From the NCBI GenBank assembly GCA_947652605.1, contig OX393579.1, positions 1,054,001-1,118,000 on the forward strand: 64,000 nucleotides of DNA, written 5' to 3'. The notes under the pieces are model-generated. The model ran no database searches and was not told the origin of the DNA. It worked only from the letters and a program-made list of their open reading frames with translations. The first letter of the stretch is position 1. Each line of letters starts with the position of its first letter. The stretch comes from Elmis aenea (taxonomy: Eukaryota > Arthropoda > Insecta > Coleoptera > Elmidae). The translations under genes and the position numbers were made by a program. This document shows positions 50,601 to 58,765 of the stretch, piece after piece.

Positions 50601-53600
50601 AAAAAAATAATGTAACTCGTTTGCTTGCGAGAATTTTTTCATTTCCAGGCACATTAATTTCGTTAGTGGCTTACAAAGCAATTCGCGTTTTAATTTTTTT
50701 GTTTAAGCTCTTTAAAAATAATTGACTAATTAAATTGTAAACATCAAAACGATACGCTGTAATATGAATTTTAAACAAAAAACATCTCATCTTCATTAAA
50801 ACGTAACCGCTGTTTGAATAATGTCGTTGGCTTTCGTCCAACTGCATTAAAGTCGTTTGCATTTTTGTAATATACTTACATTCTTTTTTATCTTCACTTT
50901 GCCAGTCAAACTCTCCATTGTCGACCAGTTCCAAAAATTTGTTTCTCTTTTTAAAGTACATGGCGAGATCAGTGGACAGAATTGCAGTTTCAACTACTTT
51001 CATAACGATTTTGTAATCGTCAGGTGACAATGCCTAAAAATATACATGAAATATGGTTAATGCATGAAACAAAATACGTTAAAAACAGATTTCAATAACT
51101 TTGTATGGACTGAAAAGCTTTTAAGGAAATCATACAGTCGATCAATCACGCCATGTGCATTTTTACAGGAAAACATGTTGATGAGAATATTGTAATCGAC
51201 ATGTTTTCAAATATTAATATCTACCAGGGCCGGGCTGGCTATGTCGAAAATGTGGAAAAATTCATGGTTTAAGTTTTTATACCATAAACCTGATTCAAAG
51301 TTGGGTATTCAAACGAAACTACTCTCATTCTAGTTTTTTACTTGGAAAAAAAAACTACAAGCTTTAGTTATTTGTGAAATTTACATTCTATTAAATAAGT
51401 TTGATTAAAAATTACTTAAAATTTATTATTGAAGGATATTTTGTAAAAATGTAACACCAGTTTCAAAGCCCTTGAAGAGAGATCCTTAAAAAAAAGGATA
51501 ATAGATTTTTAATTAAACTTGTTTGTATAAATAAATAAATCAATTGAGTACTCCAACAATTTTTTACATGAAATATCATTTGTAAGTTCTCTTTTCTGAA
51601 ATTTTCGCGATATATTTGCTTTTTATGCATTGGAGAAGTTGTTTGTCCAGTGTGCTGTACTTCTTATACCAGAAACTCGATTAGAAATTAATTATTCAAA
51701 AGACATTATTGTTATTCTAGTGCATTAATGTTACAGAAATATATACTCGCTAAATAGACACGCTGTAATGTTACGTTAAGCGTTTTGTAGAATTATTTTC
51801 GTACTATTTATAGAAAATTATAAAAAAATTCTCTTCACTTAGCGAACTGTACAAATTTTTACAAATATTAATGAACTGTCCACTATGAATCTTTTTTTTT
51901 GCCACGAAATGAATGACTTAAAGTCGATCAAATTTTTTCCACATTCGAATTGAGGTCGGTCCGGCCTTGATAACTACCTAAACCCACCTACTTGGAAAAT
52001 ATTATTGCTGTCGGTATTAAGAATCATAACGCATTGGTCGAAGTGGTGATGCTCCATTGTGCTGGTCGAGTATAAAATGGCTAAAGGCGACTCGGTTTTT
52101 GCCTGAAAGGCGTTGTTCGTTCCTCGGTGATCTAAATCATGACATAAACATGCCACGATAAGTCCTAGAATGTCTAAATCACTCATAAATCGTTCCATTT
52201 TTCCCGTCTTGAACATGGCGAACATCGTCTGAGCAACGTTCAGAGCGTGCCTCCAGTTGTGATACTTCACAGGTCGGTAATTCTTCTTTACACTCAATAC
52301 CCAGCGACAAAGGACCTGCAACCAGATGAATAATGTACGACGGTTTGGTTAATTTAAGTTAAAGGTTAAAAGACAAAATTGGAACCTTTAAGTTGGGTTA
52401 AGTAACTCGTGACCTCATGCATAATTTATTTTTACCCTATACGCGTGCAACCTTTCTGTTAAGAATTTATACTGATTATCCACATGGAATTTGGGGAAAT
52501 GTGCGATGTAAAATTGAGCGAAAAGATTTGAATAACAGTGAGAAAATGGACTGTGCTGAATATTTACAATTAAATGTTAAAATTCCAGTACACAGGCGTT
52601 TTAAATGTACAGTGAAAAATCTAAAAATTTTATAACTTTTACAGGACAACAAAAAATTGTATAAAAAAAACTTCCAACTATTTTTAGCAAAATTAAATAA
52701 CCAAGAATTGTTTACATAACTTGCTTATCAAACCAGATAAGTTGCAATTCGTTATAATATCCCAAAATCCCAAAGTTTATTAATCAAATACAATAAATAT
52801 AACCTTTGAACTCGGGAAATATTTAAAGTTTTAATGTTTTGATAAAATAATTATGTTTGTAATAACTTTTTACACATTCGGCATGTTTATTTATACTAAA
52901 GAGCCTTATGTTTTTATTACTTATTAGAAGAATTTTGGAATTTATCTCAATTTTTGTAAAGACAGAAAATTTAACTCATTTTAAATTAATCGTATACCTA
53001 CTTGTTTAAAAATTTGTCAGTGATATAATGTGTAAATTGTTGGTATTTTATTTATTAAAATGCAATTTGACTCACTTAAAAATGAACGAACTATCACAAA
53101 CTGCAAATATCTACTTTTAGATTTTATAAATTTTTCTTTGTTTACGAATCGACCCAAATGACTTTTTTTCGCTATCAAAGCTATCGGCGTGAATTTTAAA
53201 TTATTAATGCAAAGGTCACGCATACATTCACCTCAAGTTATCGGAACAAAAAATACTCGAATAAAAATTAAATTAACAGCAAGGGAAATCCCCTAGTCCA
53301 AAGGCTTCATTTATTTTATTAGATAAGCGGGCTGCGATCTCTGCGTATATAAACGAAATCCCGTATTTACATTATTTCAAATATAAAGTAAACTTCAACT
53401 TTATTATTTACTTTGCTAATCCGGTTCAGGCATTTCTCGCTTTATAATGAGCAAATTAATCGTATTTTGTTTGACTGCCTCCTTATGTGTTGCCATTATT
53501 GCTGGAAAACCTATCCAAGAAAATAATTGTGAGTATTATTAGGTACCTATATTCTTAGTGCAACTGCAAAAAATTTATTTAGCTTGAGCTAATATTTTAA

Positions 53601-56600
53601 ACAAATTATTTTTTTGAACAGATAAACTTAATGTTTTAAATTAAATTACAATTTGGGATACAGACCCTGCTTAATACAAAACCAGCATTTATTTTTTATT
53701 GCACCATAATTTTTTGATAATCGCTGATACTGTTTTAAGCAGGGATGGAATAACGTTTTAAATCGTTACGTTATTGTATAACGTTATTTATTATTTGTTT
53801 TCGTTACATAACGTTATAAATAACGTTAAAAAAATGAATTGTTATGTTATATAACGTTATGTAACGTTACATAAATTATGATACACAGGGTGTTTCTTAA
53901 ATAATGCGAATAAAATCGGAAGGTGATTCCTTATTGAAAATAAAGTGGGGTCTTTTATATAACAATTTTTTCTTAGACGTCTCCTTTCGGAGTTGCACCC
54001 CCCTAAAGGGGAGCGATAAAATTAGGTTTTTATTTTATTTCTCAAATTTAGATAAATGTAGGAGAATGATATTTGGTAGATGTTTTTATACTTATTAAAA
54101 GGTTTCCCATAGTATTATTTTCAATGATCTTCCACCTTCATAGGGGGCTGAAAAGTGCGACCCCTGTTGGTTTTTTAATCAGAACTTTTTGGTGAGTTGA
54201 AATTTTGCAAAAAGGTTTTTTTGTTAGTGTGATTTATTTAGAACCTTTTTTTATTCTTTAGTTTTTCTCGTAAATCTTACTTTTTTGAGTAAAAAATTAA
54301 ATGAGTGAATAGGATGTTTATGTTCATATTGGGTAGAATTGACGGGCGTTTTAGCGTTGTCGCCGCGTAAGCGTCAAAATGAGTTACACCCGTCACATCT
54401 ATCCAATATCGTTTTATATTGGAATATTTGATGGTTCATGTTCATTCATATAATTTTTTACTCAAAAACTGTAGGTTTAACGAGAACAGTTAAAGAATAA
54501 AAAAACTTCTAAATAAATCAAGTTTTTAAAGAAAATTTAAAATTGCTAGATTTCAACCCACCAAAAAGTCCTGATAAAAAAAAACAACAGAGGTCGCACT
54601 TTTCAGCTCCCTGTGAAGGTGGGAGATGATTAAAAATATTATTATGGGAAACCTTTTTATAAGTATAAATCTCCCACATTTATCCAAATTTGGGAAATAA
54701 AATAAAAACCCAATTTTACCGATCTCCTTTAGGGGGGTGTAACTTCGAAAGAAGAACCTAAAGAAAAAAAAATATGAAAGACCCCTCTTAATTTTCGATT
54801 AAGTATCACCTCCAGAATTTTTTCACATTATTTAAGAAACATGCTGTATAAAAACAATTTTTATTTGTAACTCTGAAATTATTTTTGGGATCTGTAAATG
54901 TAAATTTAAAAAATAGTACCTACAAAATTACGTTAAGGTTGAGATATTTTATTTTCATTTTAATTTCTAAAATACAAACAAAATATTATATCTTCAGAAA
55001 ATAAAAAGATCGCCATATAAAAATTTAATTTATAGAGAATAACGATACAAAATAACTTTTAACGAAACGTTATCGGTTATTATAACGTTATATAACGTTA
55101 TAAAAATATCGTTACGTTATTGTATAAAAAATTATAGTTGAATCGTTATTATAACGTTATCTGGTATCGTTACGTTACGTTTTCCATCCCTGGTTTTAAG
55201 TGATTCGTTAATGCAAATATGGTTATTAATTTTATTGCAGACAACAATCAGGGAATCAGACAAAAGAGAGTCACTTGTGATTTGCTAAGTGCCGAAGTTC
55301 TTGGTGTTAAACTGAATGACACAGCTTGTGCTGGACACTGTCTTGTAAAGGGCACAAGGGGAGGTTCTTGCAAAAGAGGCGTATGCGTTTGTCGAAACTA
55401 AACTTTTTCAAGATGTTTGTATGTTTAAAATCGCGATGTTTGGTTAGATGGTCGCTTATCCGACATATTGTCCAACATTATTGCAGTTTTTAAATTTTTG
55501 AAGTATTTTTTTTATCTATGTGTATTATTTATGTAATGATTTCGCTTTAATAAAAATTTAATTTAATTTATTTTTAATATAATATGTCATGACAGATGCG
55601 GCATTATCAACGTCAAAATTTTTTAATGAAACTGCGCGATTTGTAAAAATATATGACGTTTTTATTAGGTTGTTTAATAAACGTATATAAACGTTGAAAT
55701 TTGATTAATATTGCAATTTGCTTGTTACTGATGTTTATAATTATATTCAGCATCTTATTTACGTTGTTGTGTAATTCAACAGGGCCTTTAAATTATTCTT
55801 TCTTATCTTGTAATTGCGGGGGCTATCTATTTCTGTTTGTTTCGCTGAGAAAATTAACTAACCCAAATGTATTATTCAAAGCTTCATCTAAGAAAAGCGC
55901 CACAAAGCGTTACAAACGGAATAAGTTCCACATTAGTGTAAATAAACCATTTTAATTTATTTAGCAGCAATATTTAAATCTTACACAAACTTTATTGTGG
56001 AACATGCCGAAGCAGAAACTAAGTCTTTTAAAATATTTATTGTGCATATTTCTTAAATCTCGTCCAGTACATCTTCAGCCACTTAACAGTTTCTCCGTCA
56101 GTTTTTTTTACTTTTATTTGTATAACTGAGCCTTGCACAACTTTTAACAGTTTTTTTTTATTAACTAATTCTTAGGAAACTTTAATATATTGTCTTTAGT
56201 GTTGTAAATAGTAGAAAGACATCAATCTGAAACCAAACCTAGATTCAATTAATTCTCGTATGCTCGTATGCTGCCTTAAACAACTTTAACGTTGAAACTG
56301 CTGTATGCTTACTAGTATTAAGCTATTTTTTGTCAAATTTCTTTTAAAGGAATAAAAGTCAGAACGTAGTAAAAAGTAACAGACGTTTCGCGAGCGGTAG
56401 GTAGCGAAGTATCGGTTTCATTTCACGATTTTATGGAACGCTCCGTGACATATCTGCTGATTTTTCTAACACGCGTCCATCTCACATTTCACTGGCAAGA
56501 GATTTCTATCTGACTCATTCTTTTCGCCTCACAAACCACCGAGGGATTCGGAATGAATCAACTGGCCTTCTATATCTGAAGAAAAATTTACTTTTTCAAA

Positions 56601-58765
56601 TACTTTGCGTTCGTTTCACTACCGACAGATACCTAATTTAAAAAGTTTTATTAGGGTCTGGAATATTCTGTGTCCGATAAGAGCACGATTCGGAGTTGCG
56701 AAGAATTTTTTCTAAGTCGATGCGTATATTTTGTGCGGTAGATTAATTAGTTTTGGGCTGTTGCTGGAAAATTGTTTTGGAAAATTTAAGGACAGTCAGC
56801 TTAGTAGAAAGTTTACTTTCAACTGTTTGTGTAGACATTAAAAATAACTTCATTTTAAAATAATTGTGAATAGACTAAAGGTAGCCTTAACTATCTACTT
56901 TTCAAAATTAAATAAATTCAAATTTTAATAAAGGTTCTGTTTATAGATTGTATGGTATTGATGGTATTTTAACGTAGTATTGTCTTCTAAAATCATGCAA
57001 GGAACTAACTATGCTCTACCCTGAATAATTATGTACCTGCATAATAGGAAAACACGTACAGTTTTCTTAATATATCTTGTAAAGCGTTAAACACTTCTAA
57101 AAAAGAACTTTAATGAACGAAAGCTATTTTTTAAAGAGCAACATTTGTTTTTTAATTGCATTGCAATTGTATCCGCAACCGAAAATAAATAATTTTATTA
57201 TCATCTGACGCATCGACCTGCAAACAAAGCGATAAAGCATAAAATAAAACATGCAAATTTTCATAAAATGTTAATCAATTTTATATATCTATATACCTAA
57301 ATAACCGTCAGAAAAACATGCCCATGTTAAATTTTCATTCGTGACACCTGAACCGCGAGGCACAATATTTTCATAGCTGTCAGCGCAATATCAGCATAAA
57401 ACATGTATCGAATTTTTATTAAATCATCCCGAGACACGATAAAAATTGCCATAGAGAAAATAAAGTACTGCCGCTACAACCCTTCTGTATCATTAGGTTG
57501 AGGGCTGCTGCTCCGACTTCAATGGATTTAAACAACTAATTATATTCAAAGCTGTAATACAGCGGGACCCTGCCTATAATTAAATTAGTCATTTAAAGCT
57601 AATCTTAATGAAAGATTCGTTATTCCGAAAGTAACCTTTAGAATTGGTTTTTGATATCCTAGCTATATTATTAAAAACAAACTTGGAAGCGCTGAATTTT
57701 TGTTGTTTATTTACGGCTAGGTAATTTGTTTTTAATTTTAAGTGAGCCGCTCAATTCGCCCAAGGATTCTGTCATCATAATTAAATTTTAGATTCATTAA
57801 AATTTTTAAGCTTCTTAAGTCGATCCCTTTTTAGTGCGCACAATTTTACCAGATAATTCAAAAAACGTTTTTTTTTCCGTCTTTACTTTAACGTAACAGA
57901 AAAGTCTTGTATACTTGGACTTAGCTGAAAAAGTTGCAACATTTTGTAATTGCTGATTGAGCAGTAGCATTTGCTGATCGCAATTAATAAGTTATTTCGG
58001 TTTAATTCTAAAAAAATTGTTTAACATCGAGCTTACCTCGTAGGGTATATGAAACTGTTGGACCAGATTGCATTCCATGAACATCCTGATCGTGGCTTTG
58101 CAAGTATCCGCATCTGATAGTTCAAAGTCGATAAAATTAAAGTTATAAAGGCAATAGGTTTCAGCGGATGGAATTTCTTCATTCGACAGCCTCTCCGTGT
58201 CGTTGTTACTTGCAGTAGCATGGTACGAGAGGCATTCCAATGCTACCTTCTGCTTCGCCATGAGTTTGCAAGCATTTTCGTACATCTGCGTGTTGTGTAT
58301 ACCGAGTCCGCAGAAAATCGCGAACGCTTCGAACAACGACACGTCGCATTCCGTGAAGGGCACACCGTTGGCTTTATTTATCAACTGTGCGACCCCTATA
58401 ATGTTTTTTTGGCCGTTGATTATAGGCATGCAGAGAATAGTGCGCGCCGATTCGGCGTCTCCCTCGCTGTGGTTAACGCTCAGCCAGGATTTAAGATCGG
58501 GGATGTTTAATGTCTGACCTGTCGTCGCTGTGTAGCTCGCTATTTGCGCTAAGGTCGACATTTTTACATCAAAGGACGAAGGCCTGGATACTAGCGTTTG
58601 TGTGCCAGTCGCTCGCAACTCAAACACCGTTGTAAAAGTACAAAAGTTTTTTAATCCCGTCTCGTGAATGTTATCGGCCGTGACGTGGGTTCCTGTTCTT
58701 CGGTTTGGCGGTGAACCCCTGGCTATGGCGTTATCTGGCCTTTTTACTATTTGTTCCAGATGGCT
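47522..58765 (-). CDS. Pde6: cGMP-specific phosphodiesterase, insect Pde6 type (3' part)
   Basis: Six minus-strand exons join in frame to 570 residues: 58037-58765, 51992-52315, 50880-51033, 49556-49701, 48669-48903 and 47522-47646. The order is GAF-B (residues about 1-190, motif [11 protein letters not shown] and [13 protein letters not shown]), linker, then the class I catalytic domain. Catalytic residues seen are YHNWRHA (His262, His266), [10 protein letters not shown] (His302, Asp303), [13 protein letters not shown] (Asp413) and the purine-contacting Gln466 in QVGFID. The C-terminus is [10 protein letters not shown], a basic run plus CAAX box. Insect Pde6 (Drosophila CG8279) is a prenylated, membrane-bound cGMP hydrolase. 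The long match to Pde6-type wording ([40 protein letters not shown]) favours Pde6 over Pde11. GAF-A and the N-terminus are missing here and should lie further right. A defensin gene and several transposons sit in its introns. Confidence 0.93.
47980..48184. mobile_element. Decayed hAT-like MITE in Pde6 intron
   Basis: The left end CAAGGCCGACTGAAGGTTTT and the reverse complement of the right end (TAGGACCGGCTCAGACATCG) are imperfect inverted repeats. Both continue into GGGGCC-rich blocks inside. GC content is above the flanks. The target duplication is not clear. The ends resemble those of the 51225-51969 element. Confidence 0.45.
48571..48576 (-). terminator. Possible alternative Pde6 polyadenylation signal
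   Basis: Minus-strand AATAAA 76 nt past the read-through stop at 48652. It could end a short isoform that lacks the CAAX exon. Confidence 0.4.
48669..48903 (-). CDS. Pde6: Pde6 catalytic exon 4 (substrate-binding glutamine)
   Basis: 235 nt. Acceptor 'aactgttgtag', donor ACAG|gtattg. Encodes [19 protein letters not shown] and [18 protein letters not shown]. If the donor is not used, the frame runs six more codons (GIACV, then stop at 48652). Confidence 0.92.
49556..49701 (-). CDS. Pde6: Pde6 catalytic exon 3
   Basis: 146 nt. Acceptor 'tacatttttag', donor GTG|gtaatt. Completes a split Leu codon and encodes [19 protein letters not shown] and [19 protein letters not shown]. It contains the second metal-site aspartate. 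Confidence 0.93.
50880..51033 (-). CDS. Pde6: Pde6 catalytic exon 2
   Basis: 154 nt, phase 0 in and phase 1 out. Acceptor 'atatttttag', donor GAAT|gtaagt. Encodes [29 protein letters not shown] and [10 protein letters not shown]. Confidence 0.93.
51225..51969. mobile_element. Non-autonomous hAT-type element in Pde6 intron
   Basis: The left end is CAGGGCCGGGCTGGC and the right end, reverse-complemented, is CAAGGCCGGACCGACC. The inverted similarity continues to AATGTGG on both sides. The flanking 8-mers ATATCTAC (51217-51224) and ATAACTAC (51970-51977) match at 7 of 8 positions, as expected for an ageing hAT target duplication. No transposase is present. It makes up most of the 958-bp intron and carries a copy of the dispersed repeat (about 51425-51600). 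Confidence 0.75.
51992..52315 (-). CDS. Pde6: Pde6 catalytic exon 1 (HD metal site)
   Basis: 108 codons, phase 0 to phase 0. Acceptor 'catctggttgcag', donor CAA|gtaggt. Encodes [15 protein letters not shown] through [13 protein letters not shown] and HHHFDQC to NNIFQ. A hAT-type element ends 14 bp past the donor. Confidence 0.95.
53283..53293 (+). promoter_or_regulatory. Kappa-B (Rel/NF-kappa-B) site of defensin promoter
   Basis: GGGAAATCCCC fits the insect kappa-B consensus GGGRNWYYCC. It lies 63 bp upstream of the defensin TATA box and 164 bp upstream of the ATG. Rel-family factors (Relish, Dif, Dorsal) drive immune induction of defensins through such sites. Confidence 0.75.
53322..53327 (+). 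promoter_or_regulatory. GATA motif in defensin promoter
   Basis: GATAAG lies 29 bp downstream of the kappa-B site. Paired kappa-B and GATA sites are typical of insect antimicrobial peptide promoters active in fat body. Confidence 0.55.
53346..53353 (+). promoter_or_regulatory. Defensin TATA box
   Basis: TATATAAA, 94 bp upstream of the start codon, predicts transcription starting near 53375-53380 and a 5' UTR of about 70 nt. A second partial kappa-B half site (GAAATCCC, 53355-53362) follows at once. Confidence 0.7.
53447..53528 (+). CDS. Defensin exon 1 (signal peptide and start of propeptide)
   Basis: 27 codons plus one base, ATG to AATT|gtgagt. Encodes [20 protein letters not shown] and KPIQENN. 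Too short to be noticed as a stand-alone reading frame. Confidence 0.9.
53447..55401 (+). CDS. Defensin (insect antimicrobial peptide), two exons
   Basis: Exon 1 (53447-53528) and exon 2 (55241-55401) join in phase 1 to an 80-residue prepropeptide. Residues 1-20 are a signal peptide. Residues 21-37 are a short propeptide ending in the furin-type site RQKR. Residues 38-80 are the mature peptide starting VTCD. Its six cysteines (40, 57, 61, 71, 76, 78) have the spacing C-x16-C-x3-C-x9-C-x4-C-x-C of insect defensins, with the conserved GGSC...GVCVCR end. Such peptides are secreted into haemolymph and act mainly on Gram-positive bacteria. The gene lies antisense inside a Pde6 intron. Upstream are kappa-B, GATA and TATA motifs; an AATAAA follows at 55549. 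Its 1.7-kb intron is mostly a nested transposon pair. The length and sequence match beetle defensins. Confidence 0.94.
53740..55192. mobile_element. hAT-type foldback element in the defensin intron
   Basis: Both ends read CAGGGATGGAA in inverted orientation. The element is flanked by an exact 8-bp duplication, GTTTTAAG (53732-53739 and 55193-55200). The sub-terminal regions are arrays of AACGTTAT-type words, which make the ends highly palindromic. No transposase is present. The right target duplication ends 40 bp before the defensin exon 2. It hosts another element at 53886-54846. Confidence 0.85.
53886..54846. mobile_element. Long-inverted-repeat element nested in the hAT element
   Basis: Arms of roughly 450 bp are inverted copies. 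They start CAGGGTGTTTCTTAAATAAT on the left and, reverse-complemented, CAGCATGTTTCTTAAATAAT on the right. They share blocks such as CACCCCCCTAAAGG (TTGCACCCC.. left, TTACACCCC.. right) and AAAAAGGTTTCCCATA. TA follows the right end; the left flank is CA. The unpaired centre (about 54330-54420) is GC-richer. The ends resemble Tc1/mariner-type insect MITEs. The 64-codon frame at 53904-54098 is repeat sequence, not a gene. Confidence 0.75.
55241..55401 (+). CDS. Defensin exon 2 (propeptide end and mature peptide)
   Basis: 161 nt after acceptor 'taattttattgcag', with stop TAA at 55399-55401. Completes a split Tyr codon, then reads NNQGIRQKR followed by the six-cysteine mature peptide. Confidence 0.95.
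55549..55554 (+). terminator. Defensin polyadenylation signal
   Basis: AATAAA 148 nt after the defensin stop codon and the first one on this strand, giving a compact 3' UTR. Confidence 0.65.
55684..55955 (+). other. Possible small secreted cationic peptide gene (weak)
   Basis: A TATATAAA box (55684-55691) in the context CGTATATAAACG is the same as around the defensin TATA box. It is followed by an ATG at 55731 opening a 74-codon frame. The frame has a hydrophobic N-terminus ([14 protein letters not shown]), three cysteines in all and a Lys/Arg-rich C-terminal half ([17 protein letters not shown]). The implied 5' UTR is only about 15-20 nt and I recognise no family. It may be chance. Confidence 0.15.
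56380..56640. other. GC-richer patch in Pde6 intron, no frame
   Basis: Within the intron between the GAF-B exon and the first catalytic exon, this stretch has clearly more GC and CpG than its flanks (for example TTTCGCGAGCGGTAGGTAGC). No frame stays open across it. It may be an internal promoter, enhancer or conserved non-coding element. Confidence 0.25.
58037..58765 (-). CDS. Pde6: Pde6 GAF-B exon
   Basis: 243 codons, phase 0 at both ends. Acceptor 'ttttttttgcag' precedes 58765; donor GAG|gtaagc ends it at 58037. It begins [12 protein letters not shown], carries '[18 protein letters not shown]', and continues through GAF-B to '[17 protein letters not shown]'. Codon composition is GC-rich compared with the flanks. 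Two plus-strand frames over this exon (58197-58517 and 58220-58510) are shadows. Confidence 0.93.

Noticed and set aside
58033..58517. Plus-strand and second-register frames across the Pde6 GAF-B exon
   Set aside because: Shadows of the conserved minus-strand exon; no domain of their own.
48652..58765. Assignment of the phosphodiesterase to Pde11
   Set aside because: The catalytic wording and especially the spliced C-terminal CAAX exon fit insect Pde6 better; Pde11 is not known to end in a CAAX box.
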